This document shows positions 8,883-20,195 of a stretch of 64,000 nt of DNA, piece after piece; the first letter of the stretch is position 1; every line of letters starts with the position of its first letter. The stretch is from assembly GCA_021776115.1 (NCBI GenBank), contig JAJFGN010000063.1:25294-89293 (forward strand), given 5' to 3'. Position numbers and translations under genes: made by a program. This DNA comes from Kiloniellaceae bacterium. GTDB taxonomy: Bacteria; Pseudomonadota; Alphaproteobacteria; Kiloniellales; J153. The notes beneath the pieces are model-generated. The model made no database searches and was not told where the DNA came from. It worked only from the letters and a program-made list of their open reading frames with translations.

Positions 8883-8897
8883 TTAACAAATGGTTAA
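8883..8897. promoter_or_regulatory. CtrA-like box TTAA-N7-TTAA
   Basis: TTAACAAATGGTTAA is an exact match to the alphaproteobacterial CtrA full-site consensus. It lies about 100 bp upstream of the PPOX gene at 9001 and 170 bp from the divergent lipoprotein start. Binding is inference from the motif alone. Confidence 0.5.
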
Positions 8898-9000
8898 CGC
8901 GGGGGCCGATTTTTTTAAGATTTTGCCCGGAACCGGCCCAGGGTAACGTGCACGCCAACCACGCGATATCGCGTAGGCCAACCAGGAATTGAGCGAAAAT

Positions 9001-9612
9001 ATGCCTATCTTATCGACCCTTGAGGAGTTGGAGGCCATTTACGGTGCCCCTGCGGAAACCTCCACGATCAAGGAAGTGGGGCGGATCACGGCGGAATATC
9101 GTGCGCTGATCGCAGCCTCGCCATTCGCGGTGCTGGCGAGTGGCGGGCCGGAGGGCCTGGATTGCTCACCGCGTGGCGACGAGCGCGGATTTGTGCGGGT
9201 CCAGGATGAAAAAACCCTGATGATGCCCGACCGGCGCGGCAACAACCGGGTCGATACCCTGCGCAACATCTTGCGCGATCCGCGCGTGGCGCTCCTGTTC
9301 ATGATTCCAGGCTCGGGAACCACGATCCGGGTCAATGGACGCGCCCATATCGCCACCGATGCCGATCTGCTGGCATCCTTCGCCGTAAACGGCAAGGCGC
9401 CCCGCACCGTGATCGTGATCGCGGTCGAGTCGGTCTATTTTCAGTGCGCCCGCGCCATTGTCCGCGCCGATCTGTGGAACCCGGAGAAGCACCTGAACCC
9501 CAAGAGCCTGCCCAGCCCAGGGCAAATTCTCGCGGCCTTGAGCGAGCAGCGCGTGGGCGGCGAAGCCTACGATCACGCTTGGCCGGACAGGGCGGAGAAG
9601 TCTCTATGGTAG
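9001..9612 (+). CDS. PPOX-type (pyridoxamine 5'-phosphate oxidase-like) FMN flavoprotein
   Basis: A 203-aa split-barrel flavoprotein. Conserved blocks of the MSMEG_1061-like PPOX group are visible: SPFAVLASGGPEGLDCSPRGD, PDRRGNNRVDTLRNIL, LLFMIPG, IRVNGRAHI, and a C-terminal FQCARAIVRADLW. Members bind FMN and are thought to act as redox enzymes or flavin-binding proteins; the substrate is unknown. ATG 9001 is preferred with AGGAA 12 nt upstream; a TTG at 8989 is in frame but directly abuts that AGGAA. It lies just before, and probably reads with, the CoA-transferase gene. Confidence 0.88.
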   Translation: MPILSTLEELEAIYGAPAETSTIKEVGRITAEYRALIAASPFAVLASGGPEGLDCSPRGDERGFVRVQDEKTLMMPDRRGNNRVDTLRNILRDPRVALLFMIPGSGTTIRVNGRAHIATDADLLASFAVNGKAPRTVIVIAVESVYFQCARAIVRADLWNPEKHLNPKSLPSPGQILAALSEQRVGGEAYDHAWPDRAEKSLW

Positions 9613-9639
9613 AGCCGAACACGTGGGAGTATTGCTGAT

Positions 9640-10860
9640 ATGCCGGGGCCGCTCGAAGGTTTCAGGATCATCGACCTCACGGCCATGGTGTCGGGCCCGC
9701 TTGCGACCATGATCCTGGCCGATCAGGGCGCGGACGTGATCAAGGTCGAAAACCCGCGCGGCGGGGACTATACCCGTGCGGTCTCGAACCGGCGGGGCGG
9801 CTTGTCGGCCTCCTTCCTGAACAACAATCGCAACAAACGCTCGGTGGCCCTCAATTTGAAGGACCCGCGCGGTCTCGACCTCCTGACGCGGCTCGCCGCC
9901 GGGGCGGACGTCTTCGTGCAGAATTTTCGCCCCGGCGTCGTGGATCGCATGGGTATCGGCGAAGCGGCGATTCGCAAGATCGCGCCGGACATCGTCTATG
10001 TATCGATCAGCGGGTTCGGCGACAGCGGTCCTTACGCCGGGAAACCTGTCTACGATCCCTTGGTTCAGGCGCTTTCCGGGCTGACCACGATCCAGGGCGG
10101 ATCGGACCAGTTGCGCCCACGGTTGGTGCGCACGATTCTGCCCGACAAGCTGACCGGGTTTACCGCGGCGCAGGCGATCACCGCCGCCCTCCTCGCGCGA
10201 CTGCGGACCGGAAAGGGACAGCACGTTCGCCTTTCGATGCTCGATACCATTGTCTCGTTTCTTTGGAGCTCCGACATGGGCAGCCAGACCTTTGTCGGCC
10301 ATGAGTTCCCGCAGGAGCAGGCGCAGAGCTTTATCGACCTCATCTACGAGACCGCCGACGGTCACATCAGCGTCGCGGTCCAGTCCGACAAGGAATGGGC
10401 GGGTTTGACGCGCGCCCTCGACCGGCCCGAGTGGCTTGAGGACGCCCGCTTCAAGACCGCGGCGGTGCGGCACCACAATGTCGACGAGCGGTTAAACCTG
10501 ACCCAGGAGGTCCTGCGCACGCGCAACTCGGCCGAGTGGCTGGCCCGCCTCGAAGCGGCGGACGTCCCTTGCGCGCCGGTCCTGCGCCGCAGCGAGGTGA
10601 TCGGCCATCCGCAAATCGAGGCGAACGAGATCGTGGTCGAGACCGATCATCCCCACGCCGGGAAGCTGCGCCAGGCCCGGCATGCGCCGCGATTCTCGGA
10701 AACGCCGGCGCAACATCGCCAAGGCGCGCCCCTTTTGGGGGAGCACACCCGTGCGATCTTGAGCGAAGCCGGGGTTACCGACAGCGAATTGCGCGCCCTC
10801 GCGGCCGAGGCTGTGATTGGCTTAGGCGAAAGTGGGGGTCTGGGCGAAGGAGGGACGTGA
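9640..10860 (+). CDS. CaiB/BaiF (family III) CoA transferase
   Basis: A 406-aa enzyme transferring CoA between acyl-CoA and a carboxylic acid. The N-terminus (PLEGFRIIDLTAMVSGPLATMILADQGADVIKVE) and ISGFGDSGPY are diagnostic. The catalytic aspartate falls at D169 (ILPDKLTGFTAAQAI), the same number as in formyl-CoA transferase. The substrate cannot be predicted. The stop is overlapped by the start of the GST gene, indicating one transcription unit. Confidence 0.93.
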   Translation: MPGPLEGFRIIDLTAMVSGPLATMILADQGADVIKVENPRGGDYTRAVSNRRGGLSASFLNNNRNKRSVALNLKDPRGLDLLTRLAAGADVFVQNFRPGVVDRMGIGEAAIRKIAPDIVYVSISGFGDSGPYAGKPVYDPLVQALSGLTTIQGGSDQLRPRLVRTILPDKLTGFTAAQAITAALLARLRTGKGQHVRLSMLDTIVSFLWSSDMGSQTFVGHEFPQEQAQSFIDLIYETADGHISVAVQSDKEWAGLTRALDRPEWLEDARFKTAAVRHHNVDERLNLTQEVLRTRNSAEWLARLEAADVPCAPVLRRSEVIGHPQIEANEIVVETDHPHAGKLRQARHAPRFSETPAQHRQGAPLLGEHTRAILSEAGVTDSELRALAAEAVIGLGESGGLGEGGT

Positions 10861-11570
10861 CCGTGATCGATTTCTATTACTGGCCGACCCCTAACGGCTG
10901 GAAGGTCGCCATCATGCTGGAGGAGTGCGGCCTCCCCTACAAGACGATCCCGGTCAACATCGGCGCGGGCGAGCAATTCAAACCAGAATTTCTGGCGATC
11001 AGCCCCAACCATCGCATGCCGGCGATCGTCGATCGTGACGTTGATGGCGACCCTGTGCCGGTCTTCGAATCGGGCGCGATCCTTTTCTATCTGGCCGAAA
11101 AGACGGGGAAATTCATCCCGCCCGATCCGCTCGGGCGTAAGGAGGCGCTCGAATGGTTGTTCTGGCAGGTCGGCAATCAAGGGCCGATGGCGGGGCAGCT
11201 AAGCCATTTCGTCAACTACGCCCCGGGTGACGAAGCTTACGCGAAAGAACGCTACGGCAAGGAGTACGACCGCTGTCTGGGCGTGCTCGAACGCCGCCTC
11301 AAGGACCGGCCTTTCATTCTTGGCGACGACTACAGCGTGGCCGACATAATTTCTTGGCCTTGGGTTCTTATCGCGAAGCCCTTGGGCCAGTCGCTCGACG
11401 ACTTTCCGAGGGTTTCCGCGTGGCGCCAAAGCATCAAGGCGCGGCCGGCCGTGCAACGGGGTGTCGATTTGGGCAAAGAACACCGCCGCTCCGCCCCACC
11501 GAGCGAGGCGGAGCGCAAAGTCCTATTCAATCAGAGTGCCGGTACGGTCAGAGACCTGAGCGGCGGCTGA
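10857..11570 (+). CDS. Glutathione S-transferase, Nu class (YfcG/YghU-like)
   Basis: A 237-aa two-domain GST: N-terminal thioredoxin fold (IDFYYWPTPNGWKVAIMLEE; the TPN motif is typical of the Nu class, whose members act as disulfide-bond reductases), the ESGAI glutathione-binding turn, then an all-helical C-terminal domain with FILGDDYSVADI. GTG 10857 overlaps the stop of the CoA transferase and AAGGAGG lies just upstream; GTG 10863 is an equally spaced alternative. Cytosolic. Confidence 0.9.
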   Translation: MTVIDFYYWPTPNGWKVAIMLEECGLPYKTIPVNIGAGEQFKPEFLAISPNHRMPAIVDRDVDGDPVPVFESGAILFYLAEKTGKFIPPDPLGRKEALEWLFWQVGNQGPMAGQLSHFVNYAPGDEAYAKERYGKEYDRCLGVLERRLKDRPFILGDDYSVADIISWPWVLIAKPLGQSLDDFPRVSAWRQSIKARPAVQRGVDLGKEHRRSAPPSEAERKVLFNQSAGTVRDLSGG

Positions 11571-11579
11571 GCGCGTTCC

Positions 11580-13013
11580 TTACGCGGCGGTGCCGCCGAC
11601 GGTCAGGTTGTCGATCAGCAGGCTCGGCTGGCCGACGCCCACCGGGACGCCCTGGCCTTCCTTACCGCAAGTGCCGATGCCGCTGTCCAGCTTCATATCG
11701 TTGCCGATCATGGAAACCCGCGTCAGGACGTCCGGGCCGTTGCCGATCAAGGTCGCGCCCTTGACCGCGGCGCCGAGTTTGCCGTTCTCGACCAGATAGG
11801 CCTCGGTGCAGGAAAAAACGAACTTGCCCGAGGTGATATCGACCTGACCGCCGCCGAAATTGACGGCATAGAGGCCCTTCTTGACCGAGGCGAGGATTTC
11901 CGCCGGATCCTTGTCGCCGGCCAGCATGCAGGTGTTGGTCATGCGCGGCATCGGGATGTGGGCGTAAGACTGGCGCCGGCCATTGCCGGTCGGCTTCATA
12001 CCCATGAGGCGGGCGTTCTGCCGGTCCTGCATATAGCCGACCAACTTGCCGTCCTCGATCAGGGTGGTGCACTGGCTGGGCGTGCCCTCGTCGTCGATGC
12101 TCAGCGAACCGCGCCGGTCCATAATGGTGCCGTCGTCGACGACGGTGACGCCGGGCGAAGCGACTTTCTCCCCCATCAGGCCGGCGAAGGCCGAGGTCTT
12201 TTTGCGGTTGAAATCGCCCTCCAGGCCGTGGCCGATGGCTTCGTGCAGCAGGATTCCAGGCCAGCCCGGCCCCAGAACGACCGGCATCTCCCCGGCCGGG
12301 GCGGGCACCGAATCCAGATTGACCAAGGCCTGGCGCAGGGCCTCGTCGACCGCACCGCGCCAATAAGCGGCGTCGATCAGGGTGTCGTAGGCGATTCGCC
12401 CGCCGCCGCCGAAGCTGCCGGTTTCCTGGCGATCGGCTTCCTCGACGACGATCGACACGTTCAGGCGCACCAGGGGGCGGATATCGGCGCCGCGTTCGCC
12501 GCCCGCGCGCAAGATCTGCACCGCCTGCCACTCGCCGGCCAGGGACGCCGAGACCTGACGCACGCGCGGGTCGAGACCGCGGCCGTAGGCGTCGATATCG
12601 GCCAGCACCTTGACCTTGGTGTCGAAGGGGACCGCGCCCAAGGGGTTCAGATCGGTATAAAGGGTTCGATTGGTTCCCACCGGCCCCGCCGCCATGGCGC
12701 CGCCGCGGCCCGCGTGGACCGTTTGCACCGTCTGAGCCGCGCGCCGGATGGCCTCTTCGGATAAGTCGCTGGCGTGGGCATAACCGGCGGCTTCGTCCGC
12801 GATGCCGCGCAGGCCGAAACCTTGGGCGGTATCGAAACTGGCGCTTTTCAACCGGCCGTCGTCGTAACTCAGGCCCTCGGACTGGCAATATTCCAGATAG
12901 AGCTCGCCGTCGTCCGCGCCGCTCAAAGTCTCGTCGACTAGGCGTTGGGTCCGGCTCAGGTCCAGCCCGGCCTTGTTGAAAAATAGATCGTCCGTCGCGG
13001 CGATATGGGACAT
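11580..13013 (-). CDS. tldD: TldD metalloprotease
   Basis: A 477-aa zinc protease subunit that, with TldE/PmbA (not in this window), degrades unfolded or modified peptides. The zinc motif HEAIGHGLEGDFNRKKTSAF and the conserved MGMKPTGNGRR and MTNTCM segments are present, and the C-terminal core ends IGTCGKEGQGVPVGVGQPSL. ATG 13013 has a GGGAG ribosome site; the frame is open further upstream to 13142 but without family similarity. It is divergent from the DUF3422 gene, and tldD next to the cox operon is a common alphaproteobacterial arrangement. Confidence 0.95.
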   Translation of the reverse strand: MSHIAATDDLFFNKAGLDLSRTQRLVDETLSGADDGELYLEYCQSEGLSYDDGRLKSASFDTAQGFGLRGIADEAAGYAHASDLSEEAIRRAAQTVQTVHAGRGGAMAAGPVGTNRTLYTDLNPLGAVPFDTKVKVLADIDAYGRGLDPRVRQVSASLAGEWQAVQILRAGGERGADIRPLVRLNVSIVVEEADRQETGSFGGGGRIAYDTLIDAAYWRGAVDEALRQALVNLDSVPAPAGEMPVVLGPGWPGILLHEAIGHGLEGDFNRKKTSAFAGLMGEKVASPGVTVVDDGTIMDRRGSLSIDDEGTPSQCTTLIEDGKLVGYMQDRQNARLMGMKPTGNGRRQSYAHIPMPRMTNTCMLAGDKDPAEILASVKKGLYAVNFGGGQVDITSGKFVFSCTEAYLVENGKLGAAVKGATLIGNGPDVLTRVSMIGNDMKLDSGIGTCGKEGQGVPVGVGQPSLLIDNLTVGGTAA

Positions 13014-13140
13014 GCGGGCTCCCTCGGCTTGAAATGGCAGGCTTGAAAAGGCGTCGTCGCGTCTGTCATAGCTCATATGGGGCCACGCGAGGCACAATAA
13101 AACGTAAAGGCCCCGCCAAGGGGAATGGGAAATCGAAGCC

Positions 13141-14466
13141 ATGCCTAGCGGCCTTAGCGATCATCCGTTGCGCCATGCGCTTAGCGAGGAGTTGCACGCG
13201 CGGCCTTTCGCCAGGCTCCAGGCGCCGCGGCGCGCGACCCACTTGGCTCTGCTCTCGGGCGAAAACGCGGCCGCGGCCGACCGGCGCCATGTCGCGGCCT
13301 TATGCCAGCGATTCGGCGCCCCGCCGCCGGCGGACACGGATACCCATTTCATGGCCGATTTGGGCGCGTTTCAGCTCAAGTGGGAACGCCATACCGAGTT
13401 CTCCACCTACACTTTCTTCGTGACCCCGGACGAGGCCCCGAGTCCGGGATCGCGGGACGTCTTCGAGACCAAGGGCCTTGCCGAGGTGCCACGCGATTGG
13501 CTCGAGGCGCTTTCGGGCGAGTTGCTGGTGGGGGTTCACCTGAGCCTTATGCCGAGAGACGAAGCCGTGCCGGGCACCGACGAGATCGCGCGGGCCTTCG
13601 GCACCGGCAATCTTGCCGGCAGCATGGCGTCCGGCGAGGCCGCGGCGGTGTTCGTGGACTTCCGCATCCACGCCGACGGCTTTGGCCGAATCCTGGTTCA
13701 CGACCGGCACCTGCAGCCGCGCCAGGCGGGGCGCTTGGTCCAGCGCCTCTTCGAGATCGAGACCTATCGGGCCATGGCTCTTCTGGCCCTGCCGGTCGCC
13801 CGGCAATACGGCCGGGATTTGACCGACGCCGGCGACCGGCTGAGCGACATGACCGGGCGCATGGCGGCGATGGGCGGTTTGGAAGACGAGCGCAAACTGC
13901 TCGCGGCGCTGACGGACCTTTCGGCCGAGGTCGAACGAATCGCCGCGGCCGCGAGCTATCGTTTCGGCGCGGCGCGGGCCTACTACGCGCTGGTGCGCCG
14001 CCGGGTCGAGGAATTGCGCGAGGTCCGGGTCGAGGGTCTACAGACAATTCATGAATTCCTGGAACGCCGCCTGGCGCCCGCGATGCGGACCTGCGAAGCA
14101 ACCGCCGAGCGCCTCGACACCTTGTCCGGCCGCCTGTCTCGTACCGGCGATCTCTTGCGGACTCGTGTCGATATTCAGCTGGAATCGCAAAATAGCGCCC
14201 TTTTGCGCTCCATGGATCGCCGCGCGCGCCTGCAACTGCGCCTGCAGCAAACCGTGGAGGGGCTCTCGGTCGCGGCGATCAGCTACTACTTGGTCGGTCT
14301 CATATCCTATGCCGCAAAAGCTGGAAAATCGGCCGGTCTTCCGGTGAACCCCGATCTCTTGACGGGGCTCTCGGTGCCGGTAGTTGTGGCCGTCTTGGCG
14401 GCCGGCGTGTGGCGTTTGAGGCGGAAGCTGAAGCACGAGGAGCAGGACCAGGCCCAAGAAGATTGA
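13141..14466 (+). CDS. DUF3422 family membrane-anchored protein
   Basis: A 441-aa protein opening with the family signature DHPLRHALSEELHARPF. A long soluble region with coiled-coil character (about 220-350, including MRTCEATAERLDTLSGRLSR) precedes two C-terminal transmembrane segments (about 378-395 and 405-425). Function is not established in the family. It is divergent from tldD with about 130 bp between the starts. Confidence 0.88.
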   Translation: MPSGLSDHPLRHALSEELHARPFARLQAPRRATHLALLSGENAAAADRRHVAALCQRFGAPPPADTDTHFMADLGAFQLKWERHTEFSTYTFFVTPDEAPSPGSRDVFETKGLAEVPRDWLEALSGELLVGVHLSLMPRDEAVPGTDEIARAFGTGNLAGSMASGEAAAVFVDFRIHADGFGRILVHDRHLQPRQAGRLVQRLFEIETYRAMALLALPVARQYGRDLTDAGDRLSDMTGRMAAMGGLEDERKLLAALTDLSAEVERIAAAASYRFGAARAYYALVRRRVEELREVRVEGLQTIHEFLERRLAPAMRTCEATAERLDTLSGRLSRTGDLLRTRVDIQLESQNSALLRSMDRRARLQLRLQQTVEGLSVAAISYYLVGLISYAAKAGKSAGLPVNPDLLTGLSVPVVVAVLAAGVWRLRRKLKHEEQDQAQED

Positions 14467-14632
14467 TTGTCACTCGCAAAAAATCCTGCGCCGAAGGCGT
14501 GAAGCCCGGTTGATTTTGGGAGGCTCCAAATGCAGTCACGCTCTTGTGAGCCTGCGGGACTGTTGCTATAGGTGCGGCGCGCTGCCCTCGATTCGGGTGC
14601 GCCGGGCGATCGTGAGACGGGGAACAAACGAC

Positions 14633-15478
14633 ATGAACAAACTGCAGCGAATGGGTGCTTTCCTTTTCGCCACCTTGACCGGTGTGGGCGTCACCTTCAG
14701 CGCCTGGGCCGCCGGACCTCGCGACTGGCAGATGGGGCTTCGCGAGCCGGCGTCTACGACCATGGAGCGGATCGACGACTTCCATAACCTGCTTCTGATC
14801 ACCATTACGCTGATCACGGTCTTCGTCTTGGTGTTGCTGCTATACGTTATGTACCGTTTCTCGGAGAAGCGGAATCCGACGCCGTCCAAGACCACGCACA
14901 ACACGGTGCTGGAAGTGCTGTGGACCGCAGTTCCCGTCATCATCCTGGTTGTGATCGCGATTCCCTCGTTCAAGTTGCTCTATTTCGCCGATCGGGTCGA
15001 AGAAGCCGACATGACGATCAAGGCGATCGGCCGGCAGTGGTATTGGAGTTACGAATACCCGGACTACGGCAACTTCACCTTCGATGCGACGATGGTCGAC
15101 GAAGAAGATCTGGAAGATGGGCAGAAACGTTTGCTGGAAACCGACAACTACGTCGTTCTGCCCGTCGACACCAAGATTCGGATTTTGATTACCGCGAGCG
15201 ATGTCCTGCACAGCTTCTCCCTGCCGGCGATGGGTATAAAGCTCGACGCCGTGCCGGGGCGTCTTAACGAGACCTGGGTTGAAATCACCCGCGAGGGTAC
15301 TTTTTACGGTCAGTGCTCGGAAATTTGCGGCACCGGCCATTCCTACATGCCGATCGCGGTCAAGGCCGTCTCCAAGGAAGCCTTTGCCGAATGGGTCGAA
15401 GGAGCAAAAGAGGAGTTCGCGCGGGCCGATCAACCCGCCAAAGAACGCCGCCTGGCGCAAGCGCCGCAAGCCCAGTAG
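14633..15478 (+). CDS. coxB: Cytochrome c oxidase subunit II
   Basis: Carries the CuA centre that accepts electrons from cytochrome c. The 281-aa precursor has a signal sequence ending SAWA, two transmembrane helices (about 55-77 and 96-117), the aromatic IGRQWYWSYEYPDYG loop and the CuA motif CSEICGTGHSYM. ATG 14633 gives the normal signal peptide; the open frame upstream is not conserved. It heads the cox operon, 22 bp before coxA. Confidence 0.97.
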   Translation: MNKLQRMGAFLFATLTGVGVTFSAWAAGPRDWQMGLREPASTTMERIDDFHNLLLITITLITVFVLVLLLYVMYRFSEKRNPTPSKTTHNTVLEVLWTAVPVIILVVIAIPSFKLLYFADRVEEADMTIKAIGRQWYWSYEYPDYGNFTFDATMVDEEDLEDGQKRLLETDNYVVLPVDTKIRILITASDVLHSFSLPAMGIKLDAVPGRLNETWVEITREGTFYGQCSEICGTGHSYMPIAVKAVSKEAFAEWVEGAKEEFARADQPAKERRLAQAPQAQ

Positions 15479-15497
15479 CTCGAAGAGGATTTTTTAG

Positions 15498-17114
<1,617 letters not shown>

Positions 17115-17182
17115 TCCGCCGTGCCGTCCCTTCGCGGCGAAGGGGGGACCGGCACCTGGGCAATGTATGAGACCGAGGACCC

Positions 17183-18142
17183 GTGACCGACACTTCCTTG
17201 AGCTTGACCCGGACCCAAGAAGCCGCCTTCGCGAGCGAAGGCGCGGGTGTTAGAGATTATCTGGCGCTCTTGAAGCCGCGAGTCATGTCGCTGGTGGTCT
17301 TTACCGGCTTTGCGGGCTTGATCGCCGCGCCCGGATCGATGCATCCCTTGCTGGCGGCGGTCGCGGTGCTGTGCATCGCCGTCGGCGCCGGGGCGGCGGG
17401 CGCCATCAACATGTGGTACGACCGCGATATCGACGCGATCATGGAGCGCACGCGCGGGCGTCCGATCCCGAGCGGGCGCATGGAACCGGCCGAGGCGCTT
17501 GCCTTCGGCGTTACCTTGTCGCTTTTTTCCGTCATGCTGATGGGCTTGGCGGTCAATTGGGTCGCGGCCGGTCTCCTGGCTCTCGCCAACGCCTTTTACG
17601 TCTTCGTCTACACTATCTGGCTCAAACGCCGCACGCCGCAGAACATCGTGATCGGCGGCGCCGCCGGCGCCTTTCCGCCCATGATCGGCTGGGCCGCCGT
17701 GACCGGTGCGGTCGAGCTCGAATCGATCGCCTTGTTCCTGATTATCTTCATGTGGACGCCGCCCCATTTTTGGGCTCTGGCGCTGTACCGGGCCGGCGAC
17801 TATGCCGCCGCCGGCGTGCCCATGCTGCCGGTGGTCGCCGGGCAAGCGGTCACCCGCAGGCAGATCGTTATCTACGCCGTTTTACTCGCGCCCCTGGCGC
17901 TGGCGCCGACGGTGCTGGGCTTCGCCGGTTGGCTTTATGCCGCGATCGCGGGGCTCATGGGATTGGCCTTTATTGCCCTGGCGGTTCAGGTTTGGCGCGA
18001 TACCGGAGAGCGCGCCGCGCGGCGTCTGTTCGGTTTCTCAATTCTTTATCTGTTTGTGCTCTTTGCAGCTTTGATCGCGGAGCAGGCGCTGGTCCCGCAT
18101 TTTGTGCACCTGGCCGGCGTCGCCTTAGGGCTGTGGGGGTGA
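17183..18142 (+). CDS. ctaB: Protoheme IX farnesyltransferase (heme O synthase)
   Basis: A 319-aa UbiA-family prenyltransferase in the inner membrane that converts heme B to heme O for the oxidase. The first Asp-rich motif NMWYDRDID and the [12 protein letters not shown] helix identify it, and there are about nine transmembrane segments. It starts at a GTG and overlaps the next small gene by 4 nt. Confidence 0.96.
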   Translation: MTDTSLSLTRTQEAAFASEGAGVRDYLALLKPRVMSLVVFTGFAGLIAAPGSMHPLLAAVAVLCIAVGAGAAGAINMWYDRDIDAIMERTRGRPIPSGRMEPAEALAFGVTLSLFSVMLMGLAVNWVAAGLLALANAFYVFVYTIWLKRRTPQNIVIGGAAGAFPPMIGWAAVTGAVELESIALFLIIFMWTPPHFWALALYRAGDYAAAGVPMLPVVAGQAVTRRQIVIYAVLLAPLALAPTVLGFAGWLYAAIAGLMGLAFIALAVQVWRDTGERAARRLFGFSILYLFVLFAALIAEQALVPHFVHLAGVALGLWG

Positions 18143-18279
18143 GGACGGTGGCGAAACGCGAGCCGCGCAGCGAGGTGCACCGCAAACAGCGGACGAAGAA
18201 CCTCGCGCTCTTTGCCGTGTTGGTAGGATTGATCGTACTCATCTATCTGATCACTCTCGTGCGCTTGGGCGGGGCCTGA
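18139..18279 (+). CDS. Small single-pass protein of the cox operon (CoxF-like)
   Basis: A 46-aa frame starting at GTG 18139, overlapping the ctaB stop (GTGA) and ending 3 nt before ctaG. It has a charged N-terminus ([14 protein letters not shown]) followed by one transmembrane helix ([20 protein letters not shown]). A small protein of this shape occupies the same slot between ctaB and ctaG in many alphaproteobacteria and is sometimes called CoxF; its role is unproven. A second GTG at 18148 is an alternative start. Confidence 0.75.
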   Translation: MRTVAKREPRSEVHRKQRTKNLALFAVLVGLIVLIYLITLVRLGGA

Positions 18280-18282
18280 AGC

Positions 18283-18903
18283 ATGGCGCAAGCCAAGCGA
18301 ACAACAAGCAGGAACGCGCGCACCGCCATGGTGTTGTCGGCGGTTGTCGTAGGCATGGTCGGTCTGTCCTTCGCGTCGGTTCCGCTGTATCGCATTTTTT
18401 GCCAGGTGACGGGTTACGGCGGCACCACCCAGGTCGCCGAGAATTTGCCCGGCGCCTCCACGTCGGAGTCGGACCGGGTTATCGAGGTGCGCTTCAACGC
18501 GGATGTCGATCCCAGCCTGCCCTGGAGCTTTCAGCCGGTGCAGCGGTCTCTCTTCGTGCGGGTCGGTGAGCCGGGCCTCGCCTTCTACCGGGCCCGAAAC
18601 TTGAGCGACCGTCCGGTCGTGGGCAGCGCGACCTTCAATGTGACGCCGTTGAAGACCGGGGAATATTTCACCAAGGTCCAGTGCTTCTGTTTCGACGAAC
18701 AGAAGTTGGAGCCGGGACAGGAAGTCGATATGGCGGTCAGCTTCTATATCGATCCCGAAATTCTCGAAGACCGTAACGTGGACGAAGTGAAGGCTATCAC
18801 GCTGTCCTACACTTTTTTCCGCCAAACGGACGAGGAGTCGGAGGGCACAAAGAACAGCACCCAACTGACCCTGCGAACGGCGCCGGCAAAGACACTGAAT
18901 TAG
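18283..18903 (+). CDS. ctaG: Cytochrome c oxidase assembly protein CtaG (Cox11)
   Basis: A 206-aa inner-membrane copper chaperone that delivers Cu to the CuB site of subunit I. An N-terminal transmembrane anchor (about 12-32) is followed by a periplasmic Ig-like domain with the copper-binding CFCF motif in [15 protein letters not shown], and SFYIDPEI near the end. It sits in its normal place between the small gene and coxC. Confidence 0.97.
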   Translation: MAQAKRTTSRNARTAMVLSAVVVGMVGLSFASVPLYRIFCQVTGYGGTTQVAENLPGASTSESDRVIEVRFNADVDPSLPWSFQPVQRSLFVRVGEPGLAFYRARNLSDRPVVGSATFNVTPLKTGEYFTKVQCFCFDEQKLEPGQEVDMAVSFYIDPEILEDRNVDEVKAITLSYTFFRQTDEESEGTKNSTQLTLRTAPAKTLN

Positions 18904-18928
18904 CAAGACACGCGATAAGAGGGAACTC

Positions 18929-19729
18929 ATGACCGAAGCTCACGGCCACGCGCAAAATCATCCTTATCACTTGGTCGATCCCAGTCCTTGGCCGCTGGTT
19001 GGCGCTTTCGCCGCCGGCACGCTTGCGGTTGGGGCCGTGCTCTACATGCACGAGATCACCGGCTGGCTCATTCCTATTGGCTTCGTGCTGGTCCTTCTGA
19101 CCATGTTCCTGTGGTGGCGCGACGTGGTCCGCGAGGCGCAGGTCGAAGGCCATCACACCCCGATCGTGCAAATCGGCCTGCGCTACGGCATGGCGCTGTT
19201 CATCGCCTCGGAGGTGATGTTTTTCGCGGCCTTTTTCTGGGCCTTTTTCGATGCCTCGCTTTATCCGAAAGAGGCGACCGGGTTCCAGTGGCCGCCCCAA
19301 GGGATCGAACCCTTCAATCCCTTCGAGATTCCCTTGCTCAATACCCTGATTCTTTTGCTTTCGGGCGTAACCGTGACCTGGGCCCATCACGCCCTGCGCG
19401 TGGACGACCGGCGCAACCTGGTGCGCGGGCTCGCGATCACGGTCGCTCTGGGCATTTTGTTCACCGGCTTTCAGGCTTATGAGTACAGCCACGCGGCCTT
19501 CAACTTCACCGACGGCATTTACCCCTCGACCTTTTTCATGGCAACCGGGTTCCACGGATTCCACGTCATTATCGGGACCTGCTTCCTGATCGTGTGTCTG
19601 ATCCGGGCCAAGCGCGGGCATTTCACGCCGGAGCAGCATTTCGGCTTCGAGGCCGCGGCTTGGTACTGGCACTTTGTCGACGTGGTCTGGCTGTTCCTGT
19701 TCACAAGCGTTTACATTTGGGGCTCGTAA
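18929..19729 (+). CDS. coxC: Cytochrome c oxidase subunit III
   Basis: A 266-aa, seven-helix subunit that stabilises the oxidase core. It starts with [13 protein letters not shown], has the [18 protein letters not shown] helix with its conserved glutamate, and ends in [18 protein letters not shown]. It is followed by a 12-base G run and then the DUF983 gene. Confidence 0.97.
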   Translation: MTEAHGHAQNHPYHLVDPSPWPLVGAFAAGTLAVGAVLYMHEITGWLIPIGFVLVLLTMFLWWRDVVREAQVEGHHTPIVQIGLRYGMALFIASEVMFFAAFFWAFFDASLYPKEATGFQWPPQGIEPFNPFEIPLLNTLILLLSGVTVTWAHHALRVDDRRNLVRGLAITVALGILFTGFQAYEYSHAAFNFTDGIYPSTFFMATGFHGFHVIIGTCFLIVCLIRAKRGHFTPEQHFGFEAAAWYWHFVDVVWLFLFTSVYIWGS

Positions 19730-19798
19730 GTCGAGGGGGGGGGGGGCGCGGCGATACCGCCCGGCCCCAACCGAAGCAAGGCCCACCGAACGCAGGAG

Positions 19799-20182
19799 AT
19801 GACAGAGCCAGTTTTCTACCCGAACCTTTCGCCCTTCGGCACCGGTTTGTCTTGCCGCTGCCCGCGCTGCGGTAAGGGGCGTCTCTACAATGGCTTTCTG
19901 GAGGTTGCCGAGCGCTGCGCCTCTTGCGGCCTGGATCTCAGAAAGGCCGACAGCGGCGACGGCCCGGCCGTCTTCATCATCTTCATCCTGGGATTTCTGG
20001 TCGTCCCCCTTGCCCTCCTGGTCGAGAGCCGTTTCGAGCCGCCTATGTGGCTGCACCTCACGATCTGGCCGCCGGTCATCCTGGGGGGCGCGCTGGCGCT
20101 GCTGCGGCCCATGAAGGGGGTTATGATCGCGCTTCAGTACCGCCATAAGGCGAGCGATTCCGGCACCGTCGATTACGACTAG
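19799..20182 (+). CDS. DUF983 family zinc-ribbon membrane protein
   Basis: 127 aa. A zinc ribbon (CPRCGKG and CASCGLDL) is followed by two transmembrane helices (about 57-75 and 82-102). It sits between coxC and surf1, where DUF983 genes are commonly found, suggesting a role in oxidase assembly or expression that has not been shown. Confidence 0.92.
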   Translation: MTEPVFYPNLSPFGTGLSCRCPRCGKGRLYNGFLEVAERCASCGLDLRKADSGDGPAVFIIFILGFLVVPLALLVESRFEPPMWLHLTIWPPVILGGALALLRPMKGVMIALQYRHKASDSGTVDYD

Positions 20183-20195
20183 TCGAGGCAAAGAC

